Assembly: GCF_025698545.1 (NCBI RefSeq)
Contig: NC_068566.1
Coordinates: 43,937,192 to 44,001,191 of the forward strand
Length of the DNA stretch: 64,000 nucleotides
Source of the DNA: Gossypium raimondii
Taxonomy: Eukaryota > Streptophyta > Magnoliopsida > Malvales > Malvaceae
Direction of reading: 5' to 3'
The translations under genes and the position numbers were made by a program. The notes below the pieces were generated by a model, which saw only the letters and a list, made by a program, of their open reading frames with translations, was not told the DNA's origin and did not search any database. Below, in pieces: positions 11,640 to 24,250 of the stretch. How positions within the stretch are numbered: the stretch's first letter is position 1; each line of letters starts with the position of its first letter.

Positions 11640-13260
11640 TAAATTTGAATGCCAAAATATACTCGCCTACTTTTATTTTTAAAATTTAGACCTCTATTTT
11701 TTGAATTTAAAATTTAAACCCAATAATTACTACTATTAAAATTCTTCTATTAAATCATATGTTTGGCAATTTGAAATTAAAAAAATCAATTGGTAGTCAT
11801 GTAACCTAAAAAATTGAAAATGTTTATATAGATTTTTTCTTAAAAACATTCATTCAATTCATCATGATAAATAAAATTTTTGTTGGAACAAGATTCTTAA
11901 GAAAAATTGAAGTCAAGATTTTGATCAAAATAGTTAATAATATTAAATATTTAGACTAATTAATGACATTATAAAAGTAGAAAGATCAAATTATGTAAAA
12001 ATAAGGTATATAGATTAAATCACAAATTTCAACATAGTGTAAGGGCTGAAATTGAAGTTTGACAATTGTTTTATAATATACAAAAAAACCTAAAAGAAAT
12101 AAAAGCAACATATTGGCCTCTAAAACCTTTAAGGAATTCAAATTATGTATAACTATGTAATGTTTTAATCGAAAAATTAATGATATTAATGATTTAGACT
12201 AATTAATAACATTATAAACTACATGGACCCAATTATGTTACAAATTAAAGTGTAGTGGTTAAATCTCAAATTTAACCATAATAGACAGAACCAAAAATGA
12301 AATTAAACCGTTTTTCAAAAATTGCAAAAAGAAAAAGATAAGCACCAATCTAAACCTACAAAAAAACTACTATATATAAGCTGCATATTGTTTTAGCTGA
12401 GAAGTTAACGATATTAACTATTGAACTAATTAATAACATTAAGAAAATATAGGGACCGCCACATGGTATCGCCAGATTGACTAGTAGTGTCACGTCAGCA
12501 AAAACTAAAGATGTTGGTGTGGAGGTACCAACTTGATAAGGACCAACTAGGTCCAAAAAACTTTTAGGGATACCTAGGTACAAATGAACAAATTAGGGGG
12601 CAAATTATATATTATCCCAAAAAAAAAATCAGTTTTGAATGAGTAAATGAAGCTAGAATGAGTTGTTTTTCTTTTTTAATTTTTATATTTAAACATAAAT
12701 AATTAAAATTAAATAACAAAAATCTATTTTTAGTCGGCCATTATTATTGAGTGAGGAGTCAAACGCAAAGTGTGAAACATACCCTCCTTAAACACTGTTT
12801 TGTACTCTTAATCCTATTACGTGTTTGACCTTTTATTACTTTCATGGGGACCGCTGCTGCTTATAAATTCACAATTCCTCTTTTGCCCTTCCTTAAGTAT
12901 TTTTAATATTGGTTAAAATGTGCTCCATGTCCCTATACTCTTTATAAATTTGGAATTTATCCCATTTGCTTTTATTTTTATGAATTCAGTCTCTATATTT
13001 TTCAGATTTAAAATTTAGGTACATCTTATAATTCTTCTATCAAATTCGCTAATTTGACATTTTGAAATTAGAAAATACTCACATGATAAACTTGAATTTA
13101 ATAGGAAAATTTTAAAGCAGAGGGATTAAATTATAAATATATAAAGAATATATTTGTCACAAAATACTTTTTAATTAACAAATTCAACAACTATTATTTG
13201 ATCAAGTTTGAAATTTTAAAAATAAAATAAAAATTAAAGATGAAAAATAACCAAATTAAA
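11640..13260. repeat. Degenerate MITE-like repeats, partly tandem
   Basis: The phrase GACTAATTAATAACATTATA with flanking ATAGGGAC and AAATCACAAATTT motifs recurs near 11950, 12190 and 12420, about 240 bases apart. A related copy lies at 49430-49530. At 12920-13150 there is a hairpin-like copy of the ATTCAGTCTCTATATTTTT type. These are short non-coding repeat remnants filling the region upstream of the PP2C gene. Confidence 0.45.
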
Positions 13261-13416
13261 GGATAGGGATTAAATAGGCAAGCAGCATGATATGAGGGGC
13301 AATTCAGACTTCTCATAATAAAAGAAAACAAGTGCCCCAAACTTAATTTCAAGAGTCAAAAACTACCATTCCGCCATTAACACGCAAACCAAAGACCTTC
13401 GTTGAACTTCCCTTTG

Positions 13417-13424
13417 TATATATA
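13417..13424 (+). promoter_or_regulatory. TATA box of the PP2C gene
   Basis: TATATATA lies 111 bases upstream of the ATG at 13528. The sequence between is A-rich and purine-rich, as in plant leaders, so a transcription start near 13450 is likely. Confidence 0.55.
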
Positions 13425-13527
13425 CACACATACCTATCTCAATAATATACCCCAAAAGAAGAGACAAAACCCAAATTCGAACGTTGTAAAAGAAACAAAG
13501 GAGAAGCCAAAAAAGAGGAGAAAAAAA

Positions 13528-15607
13528 ATGTCGTGTTCCGTTGCCGTATCTAACTCTCCGGCGTTTTCTCCGTCATCGTCTCTTTTCCTTAACAAAACGC
13601 CGATCATCTCTCCTTCGACGGAAGCTCTGAATTTAACGTTGACCCACCTCAAGACTTCTTCTCCAGCTTCTCCGTCTCCTTCTCCTTCTTCGCCTTTCAG
13701 GCTCCGGCTTCCAAAGCCGCCGCCTGTGTCTTTGCTCTCGTCTTCTTCTGCTTCGAATTCATCGCCTTCCTCCGGTTCGGGTTCGGCTCCAGGACTTGGA
13801 TCGGGACCGGTATCAACGGTTTTAAAGAGGAAGAGACCGGCGAGGCTGGAAATACCGGTTGCGACGGAGGCCATGAGTTTGGGGATTCCAGCGACGCCGT
13901 GCGAAGTCGGGAAAGAGTTGGAGAGAGAGGGAGATGGGTATTCAGTATACTGTAAAAGAGGGAGGAGAGAGGCCATGGAAGATAGGTTCTCAGCTTCAGT
14001 TGAACTTCAAGGAGATACAAAGCAGGTATTTTTTTATGGGTCAAATTTATATTTTGGTCCCTGTACTATATTAAAAATTGGAAGTTAGTCCGTATAAATT
14101 TGATATTTTTAAATTAATCCAACTAGTTGTTTGCTCTAATAAAGCAAAAGGTCTTATTCTGAATTTGATGCTCCTATTTTACGAAAATTGAGGAATTAAT
14201 TCTTTTATTTTGACGTCAGAAGCTTTATAAAACTAAGGAATTAGTCAAATCGTTAAATCATTAACTTAAAATCAACAATTAAATAATTTATACACAAAAG
14301 TTATTTATATGAATCAAATTAGCAAAATTAAGGATTCAACTTAACACGTATTTACCAACAATTAGATTAACTTCATTGTTTTCCAAAACTATAATTAACT
14401 TAGTTTTTGTAAAATACATAGATTAAATTTTGACAAATTAATATGTACCAAAATGAAATTATTGAAATAGTTACACTATTTCAGACTAAATTTGGTTTTA
14501 AAATGATAAATTGCAGGCAATTTTTGGCATTTTTGATGGACATGGAGGTGCTAAAGCTGCAGAGTTTGCAGCCCAGAAATTGGAGAAGAACATTTTAGAC
14601 CAAGTTATTACAAGAAGAGACAAGACTGCTGTACTGGATGCTGTTAAACAAGGTTATTTGAAAACTGATGCTGAGTTTTTTACGGAAGACAATGCTGGTG
14701 GGACATGCTGCCTGACGGCTTTGATCCAAAACGGAGACCTTGTCGTATCGAATGCCGGCGATTGTCGTGCTGTTTTGAGCAGAAGTGGTACGGCGGAACC
14801 TCTCACCTCCGATCACCGGCCTTCGAGGGAGGATGAAAGGAGCAGAATTCAAAACCTGGTCAGCAAATTTCGGATAAATCAAATTAAATCAAATTTAAAT
14901 ATAAGGACTAATTTATAAATTAGTGTAACATAGGGACCAGAACCACAATTTGACCATTTAAGAATGAACTTGACAAGAATTCTAAGAAAACTCCATCCGA
15001 ACTTAACCTATAAGAAGTGGCCTGAAATTAAAATGACGCTTAAGAGTGACCAAACTTAAAATGGGTCCAATTGAATTGAAATAACTTAAAATTTTCAAAA
15101 TTTAAATTGATTCGATCTAAATTAACTCGATCGGTCGAATTGATAGATGTTTATGTTCTTCAGGGTGGCTATGTGGATTTATGCCGTGGTGTTTGGAGAA
15201 TTCAAGGTAGTCTGGCTGTCTCTAGAGGGATCGGAGATCGTCACCTTAAACAGTGGGTGATCGCCGAGCCGGAGACGAAGATCGTTAGTATCAAACCCGA
15301 TTGCGAGTTCTTAATATTAGCCTCCGATGGCTTATGGGACAAGGTAGGGTCTTCACACCTTTACAATCTTTACAATGGATATATATATATATATATTTCA
15401 TATGAATCTAACTGTATTCTTTCATCCTTCATTTCCTTTTCCCAGGTTAGTAATCAAGAAGCTGTTGACATTGTTCGCCCTTCATTCATAGGCACCGATA
15501 AACCGAATCTGTTGTTTGCTTGTAAGAAACTCGTCGATCTTTCGGTCTCGCGAGGCTCGTTCGATGATATTAGTGTGATGTTGGTTCAGCTGGGGTACTA
15601 TATTTGA
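13528..15607 (+). CDS. AP2C1-like: Protein phosphatase 2C, AP2C1-type (clade B)
   Basis: Four coding exons: 13528-14025, 14517-14858, 15164-15343 and 15446-15607, all joined in phase 0 with GT-AG introns, giving 393 residues against about 396 for Arabidopsis AP2C1. The N-terminal 135 residues are Ser/Pro-rich and contain [11 protein letters not shown] (99-109), which fits the kinase-interaction motif that lets AP2C phosphatases dock MAP kinases. The catalytic domain shows EAMEDRFS (148-155), FDGHGG (172-177, metal-binding Asp173), SNAGDCRAV (244-252), VSRGIGD (299-305), ASDGLWD (333-339) and DDISVM (380-385). All metal ligands expected of an active PP2C are present. The family dephosphorylates and inactivates stress MAPKs (MPK4/MPK6) in wound and defence signalling. 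The ATG at 13528 is chosen over the in-frame one at 13402 because [11 protein letters not shown] matches the family N-terminus and follows the TATA box. AP2C2-like is the main alternative name. Confidence 0.93.
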
Positions 15608-15914
15608 TTCTCTTAACGATTTAACTCGTACGATCATTACAATTTTAGAGGAGGAAGATTGAGTGACACAAAATTTCAACCCTAATTTTTTATGCAAACA
15701 TACAACAACTTCGACACTTCAATTGTGGCTATGCCGGCAGGGTTGACAATATTTTAATACAATAATTTATTTATTTAGACGCCATAGCCGAGGAAGTAGA
15801 TGTGGAGATGGGTTTATTCTTTTATTCATCATTCTTTGCGGGGATTTTATAATTCCCATGAGTTTTTAGTTGTAAACTTGCTTATATTATTGACATTCAT
15901 TCTTTTTTGAAATA
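15608..15914 (+). other. 3' flank of the PP2C gene
   Basis: AT-rich sequence between the stop codon and the copia insertion. It should hold the 3' UTR and polyadenylation site, but no single signal stands out. The last five bases (15910-15914, AAATA) are the left target-site duplication of the retrotransposon. Confidence 0.45.
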
Positions 15915-16358
15915 TGTTAGAGTTGTGTGACCTAAATTCTAAGAGATTGCTTGCAAGTCAAGTTAAATAAAAATATATTTTCTTTCTAGAAGATTTAGTA
16001 TTTATTAGTATAATATATTTAGCATTTATTAGTATAGTTTATTTGACTTACTAATTTAGCCTTTAAATAGGCTCTTTTACAATCTTAGAAAAATAACCCA
16101 TTAAATTAGAACTCATAACACATTTAGAGAATTTTGCGTTTATGTTTTGAGGGTTCTTTGTTTTTTGGGTTTTCGGGATTTAGTTTTTATCTCTATCTTT
16201 TGTACTCTTCGTTCTTTTTCCGTTATAGTAAAATTATCTTTGCTCGTGGTTTTTTATCCTCTTTGGAGGGGCTTTTCCACGTTAAATTTATGTGTTCATC
16301 TTCTCAATTTCTTCTGCTATTTTTACTTGTTTGTTGCTTAATCGGAACGATCCTAACA
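15915..16358 (+). repeat. 5' LTR of the copia element
   Basis: It begins TGTTAGAGTTG and ends GATCCTAACA, and is the same length as the partner LTR at 17879. The primer-binding site starts two bases after its end. Confidence 0.95.
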
Positions 16359-16360
16359 AG

Positions 16361-16372
16361 TGGTATCAGAGC
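16361..16372 (+). other. Primer-binding site (initiator Met-tRNA)
   Basis: TGGTATCAGAGC is the standard complement of the 3' end of the initiator methionine tRNA that primes minus-strand synthesis in plant copia elements. Confidence 0.9.
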
Positions 16373-16405
16373 TAGTTCAATTTTCATAGATCAGCCCATT
16401 CAAAG

Positions 16406-17821
16406 ATGGCAGCAACAAGGTTTGAAATTGAGAAGTTCGATGGTGAGACAAATTTCAATTTGTGGCAAGTTCGGATGATGGCAATTCTAGTTCAAAACGG
16501 CTTGAAAAAGGTTGTTACAGGAAAAAAGCCTGAGAATCTAAATCAAACAGAATGGGAAGAGCTTGATGAAAAGACCTTGTCTGCAATCTAGTTGTGCCTC
16601 GCGAATACAGTATTGCAGGAGGTATTGATGGAGAAGACCTCATTCACCTTGTGGAAAATGTTAGAAACTCTTTATGCGACTAAGTCTCTAACTAACCGTT
16701 TAGTGTTGAAACAACGTCTATTTACGTTTCGCATGAACGAATGTGAGCTTCTTAAAGATCACATCAGTCAATTCATTACTCTTTTAAATGATTTAAAGAA
16801 CGTTGAGGTTCATATTGACGATGAAGATCAAGCTATGCTATTATTGTGCTCTTTACCCTCTTCATACAAGTCTTTCAGGGAGACCCTGATTTATGGCAGA
16901 GACAAACTCTCGTTCGAAAATGTGAAGGGTTATTTGTTGAGTAGAGACAAACTCGACAATGAGTTTGATTTGAATAGCAAAGCAGATAGGCAAGCTTTCG
17001 TTTTGGTAGCATCAAAGAAACGAGACAAAAGGTGTCGCTATTGTAAAAAATTAGGTCACGTCAAAGCAGATTATTTTAAACTGCGAAATAAAAGAGCTGC
17101 TGAGAGTAACGAGGAAGATATAGTTGGTGCTAATTTTGGTCGATGAAGGTGGTGATAATTTCTTGTTAGTGTCAACGAGCGACAACTCCAAGCTTAAGTC
17201 TGAGTGGATCCTAGATTCAGGATGTTCTTTCCACATGTGTCCCAATAGAGAATGGTTCTCCACATACAGTTCAGTTGAAGGTGGAGTTGTGCACATGGGA
17301 AACGATTCATCTAGTAAGATAATCGGTATTGGTACTGTTAAAATTAGGATACACGGTGGGACGATTATGATACTCTCAGATGTAAAGTATGTACCTGATT
17401 TATGAAAGAATCTCATCTCCTTGAGTATTTTAGACTTGAAAAGATGCAGAATCAACATCGAGTCGAGTGACATTAAAGTATCTCGTAGAGCTCTCGTTTT
17501 GTTAAAAGGTAAACTGGCAGTCTTTATATTCTGGAAGGTTCTACAGTGACCGGTGAAATCGGACGTCCCTCATCCGTTACGGAGTCAAAGTCAACTCGTT
17601 TGGAGCAGAGACAACTTGGTCATAGGAGGGAAAAAGGTATGACCGTTTCGTTGAAGAGAGGTTCTCTTTTGGATGCAGGTTTTAAAAAGTTAGGGCACTA
17701 TGTTCGTGAAAATCAGACCCGGGTTAGTATTGCTTTGGCAGTGCATAAGTCGAAGGCTAGAAGTCTTCCAACTTCTAAGCATAGATTCGACTCGGTTAAT
17801 TCCTTGCATAGTTCAAGATAG
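16406..17821 (+). pseudogene. Copia gag-pol remnant (gag, protease, pre-integrase pieces)
   Basis: The gag frame starts at 16406 (MAATRFEIEKFDG) and is cut by an in-frame TAG at 16589-16591, after which it continues to 17146. Near its end the nucleocapsid zinc knuckle reads CRYCKKLGHVKADY, with the last cysteine of CX2CX4HX4C replaced by tyrosine. A frameshift leads into a protease segment at 17124-17405 with WILDSGCSFHMC, keeping the DSG active site. Further frameshifts reach a short gag-pre-integrase remnant (LGHRREKGM near 17615) and then the polyprotein C-terminus (LPTSKHRFDSVNSLH). Integrase, reverse transcriptase and RNase H are missing, so a large internal deletion joined the pre-integrase part to the 3' end. 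It cannot encode a functional polyprotein. Confidence 0.85.
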
Positions 17822-17878
17822 GCCCGTGGCGGGTTTTGGCAAAGATGGCATTGAAAGAATTCGTGTCAAGGTGGAGAT

Positions 17879-18322
17879 TGTTAGAGTTGTGTGACCCAAA
17901 TTCTAAGAGATTGCTTGCAAGTCAAGTTAAACAAAAATATATTTTCTTTCTAGAAGATTTAGTATTTATTAGTATAATATATTTAGCATTTATTAGTATA
18001 GTTTATTTGACTTACTAATTTAGCCTATAAATAGGCTCTTTTACAATCTTAGAAAAACAACCCATTAAATTAGAACTCATAACACATTTTGAGAATTTTG
18101 TGTTTACATTTTGAGGGTTCTTTGTTTTTCGGGTTTTCGGGGTTTAGTTTTTATCTCCATCTTTTGTACTCTTCGTTCTTTTGCCATTATAGTAAAATTA
18201 TCTTTGCCCGTGGTTTTTTATCCTCTTTATAGGGGCTTTTCCACGTTAAATTTGTGTGTTCATCTTCTCAATTTCTTCTGCTATTTTTACTTGTTTGTTG
18301 CTTAATCGGGACGATCCTAACA
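17879..18322 (+). repeat. 3' LTR of the copia element
   Basis: It aligns without gaps to the 5' LTR over 444 bases with about 18 substitutions by eye, mostly transitions. It is preceded by a purine-rich tract and followed by the AAATA target duplication. Confidence 0.95.
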
Positions 18323-18930
18323 AAATAATATTCAAATTATTTGATTATTTCAAGTTAAGTCAATTTTCCTGATTCTTTGCTTTGCTGATTGTGCTTTTGT
18401 ACTAGTTTGATTCTATGTTTTAATTGCTTAAACATGTATTTGTATTTTACTTAACCAAGATAAGTAAAATGATTTACAATGTCGAACCCAAAGTTATTAT
18501 ATATATATATATATATTAGATTTTATCATACCCACGATAAGTGAACGGAAATATTTTATATTAAAAATATATAATTATAAAATTATTTCAACAATGATTA
18601 TGAGTAAACCGGTAAGAGATTTTGATTGGATTTGTTCATGTTTTTTTTTCAAAATTGAAGGAGGGAATGGGTTGATTGGGACTGAATTCAAGCTCTCATG
18701 CTTACAACATAATGTTTTTAAGTTGTTTTATTTAAAATATTATATAAAAGTATGAAATAAAGAAAATAACCTTATAAAATATTAATTATCCTTTAAAGTA
18801 AGGATATTTTAGTAATTTTATAATTGAGTTGATATCAAGTTAACTTGTGACACCACCCCAGTAAACCATTTTATATATAGTATAGATCTCTTAAAGATAA
18901 GGATATAAATGCAGTTGTACTCAAATTGTA
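18323..18930. other. Intergenic sequence, nothing recognised
   Basis: AT-rich sequence with an AT microsatellite at about 18497-18515. No coding character is visible. Confidence 0.5.
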
Positions 18931-20556
18931 AGGTAAATCCATCCAAGGTCATTAAATTATTAATAAGTTTATGTTTTGGCCATTTAACTTCAAAAAGTTA
19001 CAAAATAGTCACTAAACTATTAAAAAGTTTATGAGCACTACATCACTTAAATATCAACTGCACTTCCTACACTTATTTTCACAATTATTAAGCTTATTTT
19101 TGGCATTACAAATCATTTACTAGCATCCCTCCAAATTGGATGCAAACCAAGACCATTTGGGACCTTCTTGGGTCAAAACAGTGAGTGACGTCGTGCAGCT
19201 ACGTCACAACATCAGGGTAGGGAACGTTGCAACGAGACTCTCTGGAATAGTTTAAGTTATCCTAATAATTACACTACATAAAGTGTATTTGCAATTTTTT
19301 TGTTTTTTATATACATAGACTTCAAAACACCTATGTCATGCCATAATCTAGTACCAAAATGGTAATTTCATACTCTCTTTCAAGCCTTGGTGATGTGATA
19401 AGATGCGTTGAAGTTGTGACTCGAATTGAGAGCTTCAATCTGATCTTCCCCTTATGCATTAAACAACAATGCATTAAGCTACATTACAGCAACAATATCA
19501 AAACACCTATGTACATGCCATAATCTAGTACCCATGAATTCAAATCTCATCATTTCTTTAATTTATTTAATAGTAACAATATTACTATTATTATTTCATG
19601 AATATATCATATTAATCAAGAGGTTATTCAATATTTTACCAAATGCACTAATACTTTGATTCATTATTTTATCACTTCATAGTTTAACATGAACTGTTAT
19701 CAGAATTCACTTACCACGACTTTTTAGCCCATGCTAGACATGTTTGAACGAGATGGATACACGGAAAATATCACATTACACAAAGCACAAAAGTACTGGA
19801 AACACAGGCACCAAAGTGCAAAACATAATAGGAGGCACCGAAGTGCAATATCATGAATATATGATTAACATGGGAGTGCTTGGGTTCCTATGGCATGCCA
19901 TGAAGTTCCACGCTAGTCTACATAGGCATTCAAATGTCACTGGGTTCACATTATTTGTTCTCAAATGTAAAATTTCACGATTTTCATGATTTAACTACAC
20001 TTTTGCACCTCTTTCTAACTAGTCCTCATTTACACAATTTCAATAATACTTGTAATTTCAATTATGAATATTCATTAGATTTCAATCACCATATTTTTAA
20101 TTCATGACATACTATATTTCATATTCACTAGCATTGATTTCACTATTTACACAATTTAACTCACTTTTTCTTCATTTATAATTTAATCCTATTTTTCACA
20201 CCATTAGAGCATTTATACATACATAAACTAATGATCAAAATTATTAACACTATTTATTTATTATATCACTTATCAAGAGTTCTATTTCATGATAAATCTT
20301 CAAGAACATGTAGATTAATTTTCAAGATCTCTAACACTTATCGAAATCATTAACACTATCAAATTATATAATCCCTTTCACTAGATAATTAGTATCATGT
20401 AAGACTTTACATTATTATTATTCTCGATTGAGGGTTTTTTAAGGATTTACACTTAAATAAAAATTTAGTTCAGTTATCATTTTGTAACTTTTTGAACTTG
20501 AGTGATTAAAACATAAACTTACTAATAGTTTACTGACATTGAGTATAGTTTATCCC
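18931..20556. repeat. GGTAAACTA-type MITE split by a later insertion
   Basis: The left part (18931-19075) and the reverse complement of the right part (20435-20556) align well. Both contain the phrases TTAGTAAGTTTATG or TTAATAAGTTTATG, then TTTTGG or TTTTAA, then TTCAAAAAGTTACAAAAT. Together they form one inverted-repeat MITE. About 1.35 kb of unrelated sequence (about 19080-20430) lies between the halves. Part of it (19770-19990) has the GGCACCGAAGTGC and AGGCATT phrases typical of LTR sequence. The terminal bases are only approximately complementary. Confidence 0.6.
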
Positions 20557-21239
20557 AAATTATATTAACGGGCAGCCAAGGGTGAAGCCAGGTAGTGTTC
20601 CTTGCCTACCTTGATTAAATGGTACAATTTCACTTTTAGTCCTCTCGAATTCAATTTAATCATTTTAAATCTCTATATTAAATGAAAGAAATGCATTCTT
20701 ATCCACTTTCAAAGGTTAACAATTAAATTTAAGCTATTTTAGTACAAGATTTATACCTTTGGCCCCTAAAATTTTTAATTTTATCTCAACCCTCATGGTT
20801 TTGTTCAAAACCCACACACTACACTGTTTTAAGTGTATGGTTGAATTCCCACTTATTTAGAATTTAAGAAGAATTTGTTTTCTTTTATCTTATGATATTT
20901 TCAGACAATTTGCAACCTAACATGGTGCTTACTTACGACAATGCTGACGATGACAGATTTTAACGTTGTACAGTGTTAAACCCACTTATATATATAGAAT
21001 ATATCAAAGAGAAGATATTTAAGCAATCATGAAGTTATTGAAAGCGACACCATTGTTGTTTGACCTAAACGATGCAACTTGGGATAACTGGAATGAGATT
21101 AGTCGGTCAAGTATGGATATTCATCGTTGACCACATCCACCGTGTCAACCATCTTCTTTCTTATTGATTTTATGGTATGCCTGATTCATATTAAGAGCCG
21201 CAGTTATGAAAAACAAGATGCCATAAAAAAAATCAAGGG
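20557..21239. other. Intergenic sequence, nothing recognised
   Basis: No gene-like frame. Phrases such as CACTTTTAGTCCTCTCGAATT near 20630 are typical of decayed repeats. Confidence 0.45.
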
Positions 21240-21660
21240 TAAACTATACTTAATTTCACTAAATTATAATTTTAAAAAGTTACAAAATGATTATTAAACT
21301 ATTTGAAAGTTTTTATTTAAGTCATTGGACTGTTAATTTTCTTTTTGTTTAAAAAGTCCGGCTACTGAGTTCTAAGCAGCAATTCGAGATCGGTATGGTG
21401 GATTAGTATCAATCAACAAGTAGAAGAACATATCTTAAATCCAAGTCGATCTGATAGTCAGTGTAAAAGATTAAAAATACAAAACCATTTAAATTTTAGT
21501 TTGCTTTGTAACATTCAAAGTAGTTTCATAAAAAAAAATTTTAAGTACAGAGAAGAGAAGGAGAATGTAAGCTTTCAATTGATGCAGTCGGTGCTAACAA
21601 AAAAGATCATACAACATTGATTTTAATAGGTCAGTAACCTTAATAAAAGTAATCGAAAAT
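21240..21660. repeat. Truncated MITE related to the copy at 46497
   Basis: It starts GGGTAAACTATACTTAATT. It shares long phrases with 46500-46930, including ATTAGTA(C/T)C(C/A)ATCAACAAGTAGAAGAA, ATATCTTAAATCCAA and ATTGATTTTAA. The right terminal inverted repeat is missing. Confidence 0.6.
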
Positions 21661-22704
21661 ATTAAGTGTAAACTACATTCTATAATGAAGTGCGGGACAT
21701 TGTTAAAAGAGTGTTGAATCTTATTTAATTAATGTCCATCTAAACCAAAACAAGACACCTTCGTTTTGGTTTGTGTGTGTGGAGACAATAAAGAGCAAGG
21801 CAACAAAAATCCTTAAAGAGTTGTATAAGCTAAAAATAAGCTTACATCTCAATCACATGAACAACATTGAGCAGCATAAATTAATCATAATCATTTGCAC
21901 TTAAACCTAACCATAATCTTTTCTATGTTAGATATATATATTTAAAATAAGGTAGTTATTTGTTGCCTTTTTAAATATTATTCTTTTACATAATTTATTT
22001 AAGTATACTTAAATATAAAGATTTTGAGTTGACAATTTAGAGACGGTTCATCCTCGAAGGGTAAAGAGTCGTAAAATCAAGCGATAAAAAAAAAAAAAAG
22101 AAGAAGAAGAGAGAAAATTGTAACCTCTCCGAGAAAATGAGTTCTCCATAATGTTCAAGAAGTCGTAAAAATGGCGGATGTGATGTTTTGTGAGGTATGC
22201 ATAAGGGACCTTTTGTGAGGTTTGGATAATGATGCACTATTGTGTATAGGATATGGAGGATGTGATAAATGGGGGAAACTAAAAGAATTAATTGTTGAAA
22301 AAAAAGGCTAAGTTTAGCTTGTAAAAATATGTTTAGTATAAGTATAAAATATAATTAAATTTTTTATAGATATAAAATTTAAATTATATATATTTTGCAT
22401 TTGCATTTTTATCCTTATTTTTAAAACATTTTATGTTATTTTAAATATAAAGTTTCTAAAAGATGATATAATGTTAAAAAATTAAAAATATTCTTCATTA
22501 AGTGATAAGTAACTACTTATCAAGATATTATTTTCCACACATTTTTATAAATAGAAAGACTATTTGATAGCTTTTATTATGGATTACCAAACAAGGCCTT
22601 AAAATATCTATGTATAACATATCTGTATATTTTAAGATTTGGTTTTTTTTTGATGAATTGTTGTTCACTTGACTCGTAATATCAAAATTAACCAAAGGCT
22701 TTAA
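21661..22704. other. Intergenic sequence, nothing recognised
   Basis: AT-rich. A purine tract (A-run followed by GAAGAAGAAG) lies at 22086-22112. Short frames here lack any domain or splice context. Confidence 0.45.
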
Positions 22705-23187
22705 TTTAATGATATAATGTCAAATTTAGTTCTCAATCTTTACATGTTTTATGAATTTGACTCTTACTCTTTTTTAGTTAATTGGACCATTAACTTTTTA
22801 AAAAAGGTCAAATCATTAAAAATGAAATATTGACAAAACGTTATTTTTTGTAATAATTGTTGGCGTGCTAAACTACACAGTAGTTCATGTGCACTTTATG
22901 TTGACAAAGCATTATTTGTTCTATATGACACACCAACAAATTTTTAAAAAAAAAATAAGAATAATAGAAAAATTATAAATGATAAATTATAAATTATAAA
23001 TTATTAAAAAAATTCATAAAATTTTAACATTTTAGTTAGTATTTTCATTAAAAACCAACAATTCGACTTCTTTTTTTCAAAAGGTTAATGGTCAAATTCG
23101 ATTTAGGGCCAAATTTAGCTCAAAAAGAAGACTGAGAGCTAAATTGATAAAATATATAAACATTAAGGGCTAAATTTGACATTATGA
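22705..23187. repeat. Inverted-repeat MITE (family A)
   Basis: The left end reads ATAATGTCAAATTTAG and the right end CTAAATTTGACATTAT, so the element is palindromic at its termini. The inner flanks are also complementary (TTGGACCATTAAC with GTTAATGGTC). A second, left-truncated copy lies at about 26645-27130. Confidence 0.7.
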
Positions 23188-23188
23188 C

Positions 23189-24250
23189 TGTAACACCTTA
23201 TACTCGACCCGATCGACGGGTCCAAATACAAAATGTCACATCAACTTCGAAACAACTAGAAACAAATTTTAACTAAAATTTAAAACTAATATAACTATAG
23301 CATCCAAATATGTTTTCTTAATCATACATAACTTAGTTCACTTAACATTAATAACAACTTAACATGTTTAATTAGCTAACTTGTTAAACAAACTTATAAT
23401 AACAAATTCCTAGTTAAAAAATAATCTTAATAGGCAGATTTATGGAAAACTTACAATAATAGTTTTAAATACTTTGAATCGATTTCTCTATGTTGTAATT
23501 TAAAGTACTACGGTTCATATTGTTAGAAAAAATTCTGTTTGATAATGGTTTTCTTACACAATGAAAAATTAAAATTATGAAAATTGATCTGGTTTTTGAT
23601 ATTTATAGCAATAAACCTTAACCGAATTCGTACCTGAGTTTTCGGATTAGCATACGTTCATTGTTCCCAGCTTTTAAGCAAATAATTTTCTTCGCTATTC
23701 TCGTACCACGAATTGCTTCGAGTGGGGGCTTGAACCAATTGAATCGAAACACAGAACTAGTGAAAAGTTTTCTCTCCTTTTGGGTGAAAACGAAAATTCT
23801 CTCTTCTTAATAGAAACCGGTAGAATTGTTATTCCGAAAAAAAATGTAATAGTTGAGAATAAATTCTCTCTATTTTCCGACAAAATAACAATATTTCAAA
23901 ATTGTGTTAATAGCTCTATTGGTGCCATCTATTTATAGGAATAGAAGGTAGAACCCTTGTTAAGTTGTAGTGGCTTATTTCAAATAGAAAAACATCCTAC
24001 TTAGAATAGGATTAAGGTGGACAACACACCCTAGTATTCCTACTAGGGTTGCTGCCCCCTTTATGTCCCTGAGGGTTTTTGGGCCTCTCTCATATTGAGT
24101 CCAATTACAAGTACTTCCTCGGCTTTTTTGACCTAGTACTCTATAATGTGATCCAACCCGATTTAGTTTTTCTATTTCCCAAAATAAACTTTAATATTTA
24201 TATATAAAATAAATTTTCCATCGCTATTTTACCCACAACAAAATTTTGAC
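23189..24250 (+). mobile_element. Gypsy-like LTR or LTR remnant
   Basis: It starts TGTAACACCTTATACTCGAC with the CGACGGGTCC phrase known from plant gypsy LTRs. The stretch to 24250 has no coding remnants. The right end abuts a second LTR start at 24251, so its exact end is uncertain. Confidence 0.55.

Larger units (their letters stand above)
15915..18322 (+). mobile_element. Ty1-copia LTR retrotransposon, internally deleted
   Basis: Two 444-bp LTRs (15915-16358 and 17879-18322) start TGTTAG and end CTAACA. The insertion is bounded by identical 5-bp target-site duplications AAATA (15910-15914 and 18323-18327). The 5' LTR is followed by a primer-binding site matching the initiator-Met tRNA (TGGTATCAGAGC, 16361-16372), and a purine-rich tract (AAGGTGGAGA) precedes the 3' LTR. 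I count about 18 mismatches between the LTRs by eye (roughly 4 percent), so the insertion is fairly recent. The internal part is only about 1.5 kb and lacks integrase, reverse transcriptase and RNase H, so the copy is non-autonomous. Confidence 0.95.

Noticed and set aside
13434-14044. Long minus-strand frames opposite the first PP2C exon
   Set aside because: Antisense shadows of a Ser/Pro-rich coding exon; the plus strand has the clear family match and splice sites.
16134-16478. Frame of 114 codons starting inside the copia 5' LTR
   Set aside because: It is LTR and PBS sequence read in a chance frame; the corresponding 3' LTR has the same by-product at 18111.
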